Source: Desulforhopalus sp. IMCC35007 (GTDB lineage: Bacteria > Desulfobacterota > Desulfobulbia > Desulfobulbales > Desulfocapsaceae). From it: 64,000 nt of DNA. Shown piece by piece: positions 27,569-35,362 of the stretch. The position numbers were made by a program, and so were the translations under genes. The notes under the pieces were generated by a model. It ran no database searches, was not told the origin of the DNA, and saw only the letters and a program-made list of their open reading frames with translations. Within the stretch, counting starts at the first letter, position 1, and every line of letters begins with the position of its first letter. The DNA lies in assembly GCF_005116575.1 (NCBI RefSeq), contig NZ_SWCN01000001.1, forward strand, positions 248,001-312,000, given 5' to 3'.

Positions 27569-27853
27569 CTATATCGTTTCCCGTAACGCTTTCAACAGCC
27601 TTTCACCTGTTGCACTAGCTCCCAACACAATCAAGGCACGAATTGCAGCAGTTTCACTGATGTGCCGGTGACTCTCTTTGTTCATCGTCGCGGTAATCTC
27701 TTTAAGCCGGACAATATCATCGTCATAGAGTCGGTATGCCTTCAACGATGGTTTTTTTCTTGATGGCACCAAATCGAGACGTTCTTTGGAATCAACTTTT
27801 GACTCAGCTGTTTGAGCCAGCTTGGATTGTCCGGTAATTTTTTTAGTTGCCAT
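27569..27853 (-). CDS. Small partner of ParA (probable partition DNA-binding protein)
   Basis: The frame is open from 27913, but ATG 27853 gives an 11-base overlap with parA (TATGGCAACTAA), typical of partition pairs; this yields 94 residues. The N-terminus is basic and disordered (KKITGQSKLAQTAESK). The C-terminal part (KAYRLYDDDIVRLKEITATM, then ETAAIRALIVLGA) resembles a ribbon-helix-helix-like fold. It should bind the inverted repeats next to the operon and stimulate the ParA ATPase. No long ParB is encoded here, so the system looks like a type Ib-like pair. Confidence 0.65.
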   Translation of the reverse strand: MATKKITGQSKLAQTAESKVDSKERLDLVPSRKKPSLKAYRLYDDDIVRLKEITATMNKESHRHISETAAIRALIVLGASATGERLLKALRETI

Positions 27854-28613
27854 ATCGCAGAATCTCCTCGGTAAGTTCTTTGAAATCTTCGGCACCGTAA
27901 GATCTTGGATCAAAAACCATCACAGGTTCATTGTTCATTTGCGCTTGGTTAATGGCTTCATTTCTACGGATCACGGTTTTTAACAGATTTTCTTTATACG
28001 GTTCCAACTGTTCTTCGACAAATACATTGGAGAGCTTGTTGCGGGAGTCACGACCATTTCTCAAAATCATATATTTAAAGTCGCTGGATTCTTTCACATC
28101 CTCGATCGACCGAAAAAGATCGGCAATACCATCCAAGGAATACCGTCCGTAAATAGTCGGGATCAAAATCATGTCGGAGGTATAGATGGCATTTATCGTG
28201 AGGACGTTAACTGTTGGTGGACAGTCGATGATGATGAAATCGAAATCCTTTTCGATTTTTTTCAAATGATTATGGAGAAGCTTTTCCCGGTGGATTTTCG
28301 TTGTGATCTGCTCGGCAGTTATGGCCAGATGGATATTGGAAGGAATAAGAAAAAGATTTTCAACTTGCTCTTCATTTTCACCGAGCACCGCTTGACGAAT
28401 AACATTGTCAATTTTAAACGATTTGTTCGACAACAGCTCATTGACTGTTTGGTCTCTGGGAATGTCCGTGCAGAAGATAACAGAGCTGTGTGCCTGGGGA
28501 TCCATATCGATGAGAAGCGTCTTCTTTCCCGACAACGACAGACAATAGGCCATGTTTGTGGAAATCGTTGATTTCCCAGCACCGCCTTTCTGGTTGAGTA
28601 TTATTATTTTCAT
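27843..28613 (-). CDS. parA: ParA-family partition ATPase
   Basis: The 256-residue protein has the deviant Walker A motif KGGAGKST at residues 9-16 (with signature Lys9), LLIDMDPQAHSS for the A' motif, and FIIIDCPPTVNVLT for Walker B, all intact. It lacks an N-terminal HTH extension, so operator binding probably falls to the small partner. Its likely job is stable inheritance of the element, or of its excised circle. A second, different ParA is encoded at 49310. The AT-rich 120 bases upstream contain TATATATA-like stretches and one copy of the 14-bp repeat. Confidence 0.88.
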   Translation of the reverse strand: MKIIILNQKGGAGKSTISTNMAYCLSLSGKKTLLIDMDPQAHSSVIFCTDIPRDQTVNELLSNKSFKIDNVIRQAVLGENEEQVENLFLIPSNIHLAITAEQITTKIHREKLLHNHLKKIEKDFDFIIIDCPPTVNVLTINAIYTSDMILIPTIYGRYSLDGIADLFRSIEDVKESSDFKYMILRNGRDSRNKLSNVFVEEQLEPYKENLLKTVIRRNEAINQAQMNNEPVMVFDPRSYGAEDFKELTEEILRYGN

Positions 28614-28734
28614 CGTGTTTTCCTGTAGTAAAGAGCAATATGTATGTCGACTTATATATATTATTTGTCATCAATTTATACAGCTAAACATACAACTAAA
28701 TAGTTATAGAATATGTTTAATATATATTCATATC

Positions 28735-28748
28735 TTTGTATAGCACAA
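28735..28748 (+). repeat. Second copy of 14-bp repeat flanking parA operon
   Basis: TTTGTATAGCACAA is identical and in the same orientation to 27542-27555. The two copies lie 1.19 kb apart, one on each side of the ParA pair. This is consistent with partition or operator sites, or with the scars of an inserted cassette. Confidence 0.55.
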
Positions 28749-28765
28749 AAGATATAATAAACATC

Positions 28766-28798
28766 CAAAAAAAAAGCCGTCCCCTGAAGGAGACGGCT
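28766..28798 (-). terminator. Rho-independent terminator of the DUF932 gene
   Basis: On the minus strand AGCCGTC pairs with GACGGCT around a ten-base loop and is followed by nine T. It lies 13 bases after the stop of the DUF932 3' half, so it ends leftward transcription before the parA promoter region. Confidence 0.85.
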
Positions 28799-28810
28799 GT
28801 GGTTACATTG

Positions 28811-29301
28811 TTATGCGGCAATCGACATGGATTTCAATTCCGCCATCTTTTCAGTCAAAACCCAAAGAGCCTGGTTCAGCTTGATATTGCGATCAAGGGC
28901 TTTTACCGCTCTGGTAGTGACTTTTCGAGGGCCATTTTCTCCATGGATTTTGCCTTTTACTCCGCCTTTGATGATATTCTCCTGGACTTTATTGAATGTT
29001 GTCCACAGACTATCGCTGCCATCGGCAAACCGGCGCTGTGTCAACAACTGTTCCGGAGATATAGGCGCGTTATCCATATCCTCATAGAGCAGCCGGTGAG
29101 CTGCTGCAGCATAGGCGATCTGCTCGTCGTAGCCCAGCTGGATGCCTTTCAAATAATCCATCTGGTCGTTGATGACAGTTGCAGCAGCGGTGATCTTATC
29201 AGCTGATGCAACGAAATCATTTTGGTTAAATCCGACATGCCGATGGGTGAAGTTGGCAAAATCCGAGGCGATCATCAAACCGTTGTTACAAACCAAACGC
29301 C
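28811..29301 (-). pseudogene. DUF932-family gene, 3' half (split by RIT insertion)
   Basis: The frame reads WRLVCNNGLMIASDFANFTH and onward for about 160 residues to a normal stop and terminator. This is the second half of the DUF932 phage/plasmid family, which normally reads ...FKL.AG.FRLVC.NGL.... The matching N-terminal half lies at 32819-33150 on the same strand, and the recombinase element is inserted exactly at the Trp-Arg codons (TGGCG) shared by both pieces. The protein function is unknown, but the family is common on conjugative elements. A TTG (29296) could start a truncated product, but it has no ribosome binding site. Confidence 0.8.
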
Positions 29302-29332
29302 ATTATGTTGAGAGATATAAAATGGTGAGAGA
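29297..29332 (+). repeat. RIT left terminal inverted repeat (36 bp)
   Basis: A perfect reverse complement of 32762-32797. The inner part, AAAATGGTGAGAGA, is repeated in inverse orientation at 29383-29395 (CTCTCACCATTTT), giving paired binding sites inside this end. Confidence 0.9.
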
Positions 29333-29468
29333 TTGAGAACGTTTTTTTGAATTCAACAAGTTGGTTGGTAAAGGAAAAAAAACTCTCACCATTTTCTTTT
29401 CTGAATAAATGGTCATCCTTGCAAAACAAGAAGCAAAATTAATTAATTTCTAAACAAGGAGGATGATT

Positions 29469-30725
29469 ATGTCAGAAAATGAAGACATCAATGGGGCCAT
29501 ATTGGCCATCATGGAATCTATGAGAATGCAGGGAAGCTCGCTAAGCACTCTCAAAAGTTACAAAAACGTATACAACGTATTCAAACGATATTTATCGACC
29601 CACTGCATTTCCAAAATTGATGAAAACGTCTGTTGCGAGTACGTGTACGTTAAAACTGGCCAGAGGTTTGAGAGCTTCGAGTGTGTTATATCAAGTGCTA
29701 GTGTCAACTATCATGTGCGGCCATTGCGACGATTACTGCGTTATCTGCAAGATGGACAATTTCACTCTGATGTTCGAAAAACGAAACCGACCTTTGTCTG
29801 CCCGGCATGTTTCAAATCAGAATATGACTCTTTCTGTGGGGAGTTGACTTATCACGGCTACAAAGAAGCAACGATAGAATCAATTACCCCAAGAGTGCGG
29901 TTCTTGATAACGTACTTGGCAGCGCAAGAAGTTAGCTCATCAGCCGATATTACCATCCGGCATATAGAGGATTATTTACAAACGTTAGATAAGAAAGCTA
30001 CCTCATATGTTGGTCTTTTCTTGGATACATTTAGATCTTTTTTCTCGTTGTTATATGAACGGGGATATATCGTAGACGATTTGGCATCCAAGCTTCCAAA
30101 AGTTCGTATTCCCCACAATGCTTCAATCCCATATGTCTGGTCAAAAGACGATATCAAAAGGCTGCTTTGTGCAATAGACCGTGCCGACCCTAAAGGCAAG
30201 AGAGACTACGCAATATTTCTGATAGCCATCCGGCTGGGTCTCAGGATTGGAGACATCAGAAACCTTAAAAAATCGTCGATAGACTGGAATCGGAAAACAA
30301 TAAATCTGATAATGACTAAAACAGGTCAGCCGATTGAATTACCGTTATTAAAGGATATCGGCTGGGCCATCATCGATTACCTGCAGAATGGTCGTCCCGT
30401 TACAAATAGTGAGCGCTTATTTGTGAGGCACAGACCACCTTTCAACGCATTTGGTGATCGTAACAACTTCCACAAAGAGCTCCATCGATATATTCTTAAA
30501 GCCGGTCTGAACGTGCCTGGAGGTCTGCGGCATGGGATGCACTCGTTGAGAAGCACATTGGCGGGAAACATGCTTGAAATTAAATCACCGCTGCCCATCA
30601 TTTCGGAAGTACTGGGACATCAGTCCGTCAACACTACAAGCAGATACCTCAAGATAGACATTGAAGGGCTTCGCAAATGCGCCCTTGATCCGGAGGAGGT
30701 GTTTGCAAATGAAAACATTCTATAA
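29469..30725 (+). CDS. ritA: RIT tyrosine recombinase A
   Basis: The start is ATG 29469, 7 bases after AAGGAGG; ATG 29463 is too close to that site. The protein has 418 residues. It has an N-terminal SAM-like DNA-binding part and a C-terminal catalytic domain with the tyrosine recombinase residues: Arg in RLGLRIGDIR, HSLR (H-x-x-R), LGHQS and the nucleophile in SRYLKID. A CPAC motif near residue 113 (FVCPACFKSEYD) is extra. The first of three co-directional recombinases, it overlaps the next by 17 bases. It should act with the other two on the ends of the element. Confidence 0.9.
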   Translation: MSENEDINGAILAIMESMRMQGSSLSTLKSYKNVYNVFKRYLSTHCISKIDENVCCEYVYVKTGQRFESFECVISSASVNYHVRPLRRLLRYLQDGQFHSDVRKTKPTFVCPACFKSEYDSFCGELTYHGYKEATIESITPRVRFLITYLAAQEVSSSADITIRHIEDYLQTLDKKATSYVGLFLDTFRSFFSLLYERGYIVDDLASKLPKVRIPHNASIPYVWSKDDIKRLLCAIDRADPKGKRDYAIFLIAIRLGLRIGDIRNLKKSSIDWNRKTINLIMTKTGQPIELPLLKDIGWAIIDYLQNGRPVTNSERLFVRHRPPFNAFGDRNNFHKELHRYILKAGLNVPGGLRHGMHSLRSTLAGNMLEIKSPLPIISEVLGHQSVNTTSRYLKIDIEGLRKCALDPEEVFANENIL

Positions 30726-31692
30726 ATGGAAAAGCGGGATTGCAGAAGCCGCTCAGAACTACATTACACTCAAGCGTCAGTGCGGAATGAAATATGGAGT
30801 CCAGGAACGTTACCTGCGTCAATTCGACACATTTCACTACAACAATGGCTTTGAAGGAATCACTCTGACAAAAGAAATGGTAAACGATTTTATCTATGAC
30901 CACAATGAACGCCCAGTGTCACACCACAACAAAGAAGTACTGATGCGGGACTTCGCAATATACCTGGCTGACAGAGGCCACCATGTATATGTGGCAAAAG
31001 TTAAAACGCAGCTTATACGTCGAAAATTTATTCCCCACATCTGCACGGATGACGAAATCCGCCGGCTGTTCAGAGCCATAGACAATTATCCGCAGGCTCG
31101 GAGATCCTACAGGAATACGGTTGATCCAGTGCTGTTCAGATTCTTGTACGGTACAGGCGTACGGATTTCCGAGGCAGTGAACCTTGTTCTCAATGATATA
31201 AACGTAGAATCCGGAATCGTCACAATCCGCGCTGCAAAAAACATGAAAGATCGATTGCTTCCCATGGCTGATAGCCTGACAAGACGTATTATCATTTTTG
31301 TGAACGGATTCCATCGATACAGTGATAACAAAATGTGGCTTTTCCCGAGTTTAAACAATGGAAAAATTGGGCGAATGGACAAGACCACAGCATATACACA
31401 TTTCAGAGATTATTTGCTTATGGCCGACATTCCTCATACCGCTGTAGGCCCTAGAGTCCACAGTCTGCGCCATGGATTTGCCGTCAAATGCCTTAAAAAG
31501 TGGGTTTTGGATGGAAACGACCTAACTGTCTTGTTGCCATATCTGTCTGCGTACATGGGGCATTCGAATTTCCGCGCCACTCAATATTATCTGCGATTGA
31601 CATCCGATCTGTACCCTGAGATCGTGCGACGGGTTGAAGCCGAATTTGGATATGTTGTGCCGGAAGGAGGGGTAATTTATGATGAAAGCTGA
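30709..31692 (+). CDS. ritB: RIT tyrosine recombinase B
   Basis: The frame is open from 30661, but ATG 30709 follows AGGAGGTG closely and overlaps ritA by 17 bases; 327 residues. Catalytic residues are present: Arg in YGTGVRISEAVNL, HSLRHG (H-x-x-R), MGHSN and the tyrosine in TQYYLRL. It ends inside the start of ritC, so translation of the trio is coupled. The Tn554-type TnpA/TnpB pair is the nearest well-known relative of such adjacent recombinases. Confidence 0.9.
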   Translation: MKTFYKWKSGIAEAAQNYITLKRQCGMKYGVQERYLRQFDTFHYNNGFEGITLTKEMVNDFIYDHNERPVSHHNKEVLMRDFAIYLADRGHHVYVAKVKTQLIRRKFIPHICTDDEIRRLFRAIDNYPQARRSYRNTVDPVLFRFLYGTGVRISEAVNLVLNDINVESGIVTIRAAKNMKDRLLPMADSLTRRIIIFVNGFHRYSDNKMWLFPSLNNGKIGRMDKTTAYTHFRDYLLMADIPHTAVGPRVHSLRHGFAVKCLKKWVLDGNDLTVLLPYLSAYMGHSNFRATQYYLRLTSDLYPEIVRRVEAEFGYVVPEGGVIYDES

Positions 31693-32704
31693 TTTACCAT
31701 ATTACCTCACAAAATTCCTTGGCAAATATCTGCACGGCGAAAAAAATGTCAGCCACCATACTATTCAGTCTTATTCCATCACTTTTAAGCTGCTGCTTTT
31801 CTTCTTCGAACAGACCAAATCGATTACTCCTGAGCGCCTGTCCATGGAAAACTTGAGCCATGACACAATCGTTGATTTTTTGAACTGGATCGAATCCACA
31901 CGGAACTGCACGGTAGCGACCAGAAACCAGCGGCTGGTGGCAATTCGCTCATTTGTAAGGTTTGTACAAAAACAGTCTCCCGAAAATTTGTTCGAGTTTC
32001 AGAAGATACTGAATGTTCCTGATAAAAAGTGCGTAAAAAGAGTCGTGTCGTTTCTCACCGGTGAGGAAATGAAAATACTACTGTCAATGCCTGATCCCTC
32101 AACCAGAAAGGGACTCCGGGATATGGTACTGATGGCCGTATTATACGACAGCGCTGCAAGGGTTCAAGAGATCATTGATTTGAAAGTTAGCGATCTACGC
32201 TTGAATAAGCTTGCTGTGATTATCTTGCATGGTAAAGGTCAAAAGATTCGCCATGTTCCAATCACGGAGAAAACAAAGAATCTCTTGGAATCGCATTTAC
32301 GTTGCAGTTCCACCAACAACGGCGTCAGCAGCGGCGAGCAGTATGTGTTTGTGAATCAGAGGAAACAGCAGCTTACACGCTGGGGTGTATCCTACATTAT
32401 TGAAAAATATGTCGGTTTAGCAAGCTTGTGCAATGAATTCGACGTGCGTTTTCCTATCACGCCACATGTGTTCCGCCATAGCAAAAGCGTTCATTTACTT
32501 CAATCCGGTGTCAATTTGATCTACATCAGGGACTTCCTTGGACATAGCGATTGTAGCACCACCCAAATTTATGCCAAGGCGGATACGGAGATGAGGAGAA
32601 AAGCACTGGAGGCGGCATATGTTGACATCCTGCCGACAAGTGAACTCCCGGATTGGTCCGATGATAATAACCTGATGGACTTCCTTATTTCACTTGGCCG
32701 TTAA
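31679..32704 (+). CDS. ritC: RIT tyrosine recombinase C
   Basis: The 341-residue third recombinase overlaps ritB by 14 bases; GGAGG lies 10 bases before the ATG. It has an N-terminal core-binding domain (TIQSYSITFKLLLFF) and a catalytic domain with Arg in YDSAARVQEII, Lys in LHGKGQKIRHVP, HVFRHS, LGHSD and tyrosine in TQIYAKAD, all intact. It ends only 58 bases before the right terminal repeat. Its pattern is closer to ordinary XerC-like phage integrases than the other two are. Confidence 0.9.
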   Translation: MMKADLPYYLTKFLGKYLHGEKNVSHHTIQSYSITFKLLLFFFEQTKSITPERLSMENLSHDTIVDFLNWIESTRNCTVATRNQRLVAIRSFVRFVQKQSPENLFEFQKILNVPDKKCVKRVVSFLTGEEMKILLSMPDPSTRKGLRDMVLMAVLYDSAARVQEIIDLKVSDLRLNKLAVIILHGKGQKIRHVPITEKTKNLLESHLRCSSTNNGVSSGEQYVFVNQRKQQLTRWGVSYIIEKYVGLASLCNEFDVRFPITPHVFRHSKSVHLLQSGVNLIYIRDFLGHSDCSTTQIYAKADTEMRRKALEAAYVDILPTSELPDWSDDNNLMDFLISLGR

Positions 32705-32761
32705 TGATAAAATGGTGAGAGAATCGATGAGTGAAGCCATTGTTTGGCTGGTTTGCTGTCG

Positions 32762-32797
32762 TCTCTCACCATTTTATATCTCTCAACATAATGGCGT
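32762..32797 (-). repeat. RIT right terminal inverted repeat (36 bp)
   Basis: A perfect reverse complement of the left repeat. An additional inverted copy of its inner 16 bases (ATAAAATGGTGAGAGA) lies at 32707-32722, directly after the ritC stop. Confidence 0.9.
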
Positions 32798-32818
32798 AAA
32801 TGGGGAGCTCCTCATTTT

Positions 32819-33150
32819 CGCCAAATGGAAGCAATCAGCTTGAAGGAACTGCCCAGGTCGTGAGAATTATAGAGAACCAGGTCAACTCGCTCATCTTTTA
32901 TATTCATTTGCAAGTTTTCATTTCGGGTGAAACGAATGCAATGCTTTTGAAATCCTTCCTTATCCTGGATACGGGTGCGGCTCTGTTCCGCCTTGATCGG
33001 AAACCAGCCGGCATCACGCAGCAGGTCAACCGCATCCAAGGTTGGAACGAAGGTGTAACGGCTGGATACTTTATCTACAGGCTCGGTTGCACCAGCAGCG
33101 GAAGCGTGTTGAACGATCAGGTCATTGGTCATGAAAGTAGGTGCGGTCAT
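32819..33150 (-). pseudogene. DUF932-family gene, 5' half (split by RIT insertion)
   Basis: ATG 33150 is preceded by AAAGGAGACACGACC, a good ribosome binding site. The roughly 110 residues include SSRYTFVPTLDAVDLLRDAG, FQKHCIRFTR and LYNSHDLGSSFKLIASIWR, the standard DUF932 N-terminal half. Reading then runs into the RIT right end and stops after one Lys codon. With 28811-29301 the reconstructed protein would be about 275 residues. It is preceded by one of the shared leader hairpins. Confidence 0.8.
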
Positions 33151-33182
33151 GGTCGTGTCTCCTTTGAGATTGGAAAAAAAGA

Positions 33183-33215
33183 GGGACAAGACCCCCGTCA
33201 GGGAAGTTTTGTCCC
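33183..33215 (-). promoter_or_regulatory. Shared leader hairpin 1 (before DUF932)
   Basis: On the plus strand GGGACAAGAC pairs with GTTTTGTCCC, with an inner CCC/GGG stem. It ends 32 bases before the start codon, and on the minus strand a T-run follows. One of nine related leaders. Confidence 0.7.
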
Positions 33216-33277
33216 TGATAGGTTGACTACTTATTGAGTGTGGCTTGGTTTTACAAAGTTTTATCTGTTTTCATAAT

Positions 33278-34012
33278 CTACATCTTCAGACCAAGAGGTG
33301 CGGAAGGCTTGCCGTTTATAGACGGGTGCAGACTGACATTATTTCCATCAGTCATGCCTTGCTGGTAGGCATTGCCATCAACACGACTGGCTCTTGACGT
33401 TGTTGTTTTTAAACGTGGAAAAAGCCGACTAACCCGCTGGTCAACTGCTTTATCTTTAATCACCATCAATGCGGTACCGGTCATCCCGAAGGCATTACGA
33501 GCATCAGTCGGGGCAGTGTTCTGCTTCAGACGTTCTAATCGTTGGATGATCGTATTAATCATTCCCAGGCGATAGCTGTTATGCAGGGATTTACCGTGAA
33601 TTCTGGTAAAACCCTTTGCACTGTTGACATATGCCTGACTCATTCGCTTAATGGTAGCGCGCAGTCGTTCAAACAGATCAGTGATAATGATCAAATCTGT
33701 CTGGCCAGCCACAAAAGTAAAACTCCAACCGTTGCTGTTTCTGGTACGGATTGCCCGGCCATTAAAGGTTTTGGCAATGAAGTTTCCCAGGGAGGCTTCC
33801 CATGTCTGGCAAGTCCTGGTCAGTCCACATACCTCGGCGGAACCAACATGAGCGCCACTGCCGTCAAGAGCTACATCAGCAACGGACAGATTATGTTCAC
33901 GCATCAGCTCCTCGGCCTTCTTCATGGCAAGGGCGGATTCGTTTTCGTTATCACTTGCAGACAGAGCAAGTAATTTCTGGAGTTTATTGATTATTTTCTG
34001 ATCTATCATCAT
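33278..34012 (-). CDS. DUF2786-domain protein
   Basis: The 244-residue protein has an N-terminal DUF2786 signature (KIINKLQKLLALSASDNENE, AMKKAEELMREHNLS), the short helical domain found in many phage and plasmid proteins. A middle domain of about residues 60-200 has CQTWEASLGNFIAKTFNGRA and TFVAGQTDLIIITDLFERLR. The function is unknown; a nucleic-acid-associated role is assumed for the family. It starts at ATG 34012 with AAGGA upstream, behind leader hairpin 2. It is transcribed leftward with the maintenance genes. Confidence 0.8.
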   Translation of the reverse strand: MMIDQKIINKLQKLLALSASDNENESALAMKKAEELMREHNLSVADVALDGSGAHVGSAEVCGLTRTCQTWEASLGNFIAKTFNGRAIRTRNSNGWSFTFVAGQTDLIIITDLFERLRATIKRMSQAYVNSAKGFTRIHGKSLHNSYRLGMINTIIQRLERLKQNTAPTDARNAFGMTGTALMVIKDKAVDQRVSRLFPRLKTTTSRASRVDGNAYQQGMTDGNNVSLHPSINGKPSAPLGLKM

Positions 34013-34042
34013 CTTGTTTCCTTGTGAGATGGAAAATCAACA

Positions 34043-34074
34043 GGCAAGACTTCCCCATAGGGGGTTGTTTTGCC
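34043..34074 (-). promoter_or_regulatory. Shared leader hairpin 2 (before DUF2786 gene)
   Basis: GGCAAGAC pairs with GTTTTGCC around an inner CCCC/GGGG stem. It ends 30 bases before the start codon. Confidence 0.65.
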
Positions 34075-34127
34075 CCCTGGATTGGTATTGCTTGATATTG
34101 GGTTGACATCGCTAGCGCGGATTTACC

Positions 34128-34610
34128 CTAAAACTGAATACCTAAATCCGCCAAGGATGTTATCTCGTCCCCGACGATTATATGGTCCAGCACTCTAACA
34201 TCGATAATCTGCAGGATATTTTTCAATTTTCGCGTCAACTCAATATCTGGTTGCGATGGATCAGCGTTACCTGAAGGGTGGTTGTGAGCGAGGATAACCT
34301 TTGCCGCATTGAGCCGCAGGCTTTCCTTAACCACTGCGCGAGGGTAAACTGTTGTCGCATCAATAGTCCCCTGGAACATTTCTTTCCATGCCAGAATGCA
34401 GTTTTTGGTGTCCAGAAATAGACAACAAAAGACCTCATGTTGGTAGGAAAATATTTTTGAGGCTATTGCTTCCTTTGCGGTCTGTGAACTGCCGATAAAT
34501 TCAGTTCCTCTTTTCAGTGTGGAGCGAGTACGGCTGCGGGCCTCTTTGATAATATCGCGGGTTGTCGCGGTGACGTACTGTCCTTGTTCGTCTTGGATAA
34601 AGAGTTTCAT
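34128..34610 (-). CDS. radC: RadC-like JAB-domain protein
   Basis: The 160-residue protein is mostly the RadC JAMM/MPN domain: HNHPSGNADPS at residues 109-119 with Asp122 supplies the zinc ligands (H-x-H...D), and Glu59 the upstream acidic residue. The N-terminal helix-hairpin-helix part of chromosomal RadC is missing, which is normal for plasmid and island copies. The family role is uncertain despite the name. A strong AGGAGG lies 9 bases before ATG. It starts 3 bases after the stop of the small 74-aa gene and shares its leader. Confidence 0.88.
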   Translation of the reverse strand: MKLFIQDEQGQYVTATTRDIIKEARSRTRSTLKRGTEFIGSSQTAKEAIASKIFSYQHEVFCCLFLDTKNCILAWKEMFQGTIDATTVYPRAVVKESLRLNAAKVILAHNHPSGNADPSQPDIELTRKLKNILQIIDVRVLDHIIVGDEITSLADLGIQF

Positions 34611-34613
34611 GAC

Positions 34614-34838
34614 CTATCTCCTCCTTTGAAGAATGATAGAGGGATAAGATGTTACCAAAGACAGAGTGGTTCTTTTGCTCCTGATGGTTTGATTGCCACG
34701 GGTTTCTGCGGCAGAAAGCTTCTTTTGCAGGCGTTCTATTTCATTTGCAGCCAGAAAAAGCAGGATGCAATGCCCGAGGTTGTTTTTGTCGGTTCTTTTT
34801 GCGGTAGCCCGCATGTTTCTCACTAAATTGACAATCAT
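34614..34838 (-). CDS. Small basic protein, unknown
   Basis: A 74-residue protein with a good AAGGAG site. It contains ANEIERLQKKLSAAETRG, the EIERL helix motif frequent in small phage and plasmid proteins, which also recurs in the next gene upstream (TEIERLQRIV). It is co-transcribed with the RadC-like gene (3-base gap) and preceded by leader hairpin 3. The function is unknown. Confidence 0.6.
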   Translation of the reverse strand: MIVNLVRNMRATAKRTDKNNLGHCILLFLAANEIERLQKKLSAAETRGNQTIRSKRTTLSLVTSYPSIILQRRR

Positions 34839-34869
34839 GGTCTTGTCTCCTTGGCGTGAATAAAAAGAG

Positions 34870-34904
34870 GGGACAAGACTTCCCAGTCAGGGAGGTTTTG
34901 TCCC
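34870..34904 (-). promoter_or_regulatory. Shared leader hairpin 3 (before 74-aa gene and radC)
   Basis: GGGACAAGAC pairs with GTTTTGTCCC, with inner TCCC/GGGA arms. It ends 31 bases before the start codon, and a T-rich stretch follows on the minus strand. Confidence 0.7.
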
Positions 34905-34946
34905 TGATGGGTTGATTTATGTTTGGCTGTTCTTGAGCCCGACGAC

Positions 34947-35276
34947 TTACCTGTTGTCAGTGTGATCGGTCGGGTCAGTCTGGTGTGTCTGGTCAGTCTG
35001 GTCAGAGATGGTCTCAAAGAGATAGACCGGCTGATGATGTTTCCATATCTCTCGTAACAGAGCGACGGGATCATTACCTTTTACTATTCTCTGCAACCTT
35101 TCGATCTCGGTTGCTGCCTGTCTGAGCATTTCCCTCAAAGACCAAGGACAAGTACCTCCAGTGTCAGCAGTGTCCGCATAGGCGCGCAACTGCGCAGGCA
35201 ATTCAATCCTGATCGGCTTTTCCGTAACATCGACTTCTAATGGTTCAGCCATCATTTCGATTTCTGACGTATGCAT
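34947..35276 (-). CDS. Small protein with Thr/Asp-rich repeat tail
   Basis: ATG 35276 follows TGGAGG; the frame is open further upstream but without a better start. The protein has 109 residues. The middle contains an AATEIERLQRIV helix. The last 19 residues are a degenerate tandem repeat of QTDQTHQTDPTDHTD type, encoded by imperfect 9-12 base repeats that may vary in number. The function is unknown. It lies behind leader hairpin 4. Confidence 0.6.
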   Translation of the reverse strand: MHTSEIEMMAEPLEVDVTEKPIRIELPAQLRAYADTADTGGTCPWSLREMLRQAATEIERLQRIVKGNDPVALLREIWKHHQPVYLFETISDQTDQTHQTDPTDHTDNR

Positions 35277-35298
35277 AAGTTTTCCTCCATAGTAAAAA

Positions 35299-35342
35299 GG
35301 AACAAAACTTCCCAAAAATAAAAAGGGGATTGTCTTGCCCCT
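35299..35342 (-). promoter_or_regulatory. Shared leader hairpin 4 (before 109-aa gene)
   Basis: On the minus strand GGGGCAAGAC pairs with GTTTTGTTCC, using G-T wobble pairs where copies 1-3 have Watson-Crick pairs. Inner arms CCCC/GGG enclose an AT-rich loop. It ends 22 bases before the start codon. Confidence 0.6.
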
Positions 35343-35362
35343 TTATGGGTCGGGTAAATGGG

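Larger units (their letters stand above)
29298..32822 (+). mobile_element. RIT element (three tyrosine recombinases) inserted in the DUF932 gene
   Basis: Three overlapping tyrosine recombinase genes lie between 36-bp perfect terminal inverted repeats (29297-29332 and 32762-32797), the hallmark of Recombinases In Trio elements. Joining the DUF932 halves restores a continuous reading frame. CGCC occurs at both junctions (29298-29301 and 32819-32822), so the exact cut site lies there. The right end carries about 22 extra bases beyond the inverted repeat, so the ends are asymmetric. No passenger gene is present. All three recombinases look intact, so the element may be active. Confidence 0.88.
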
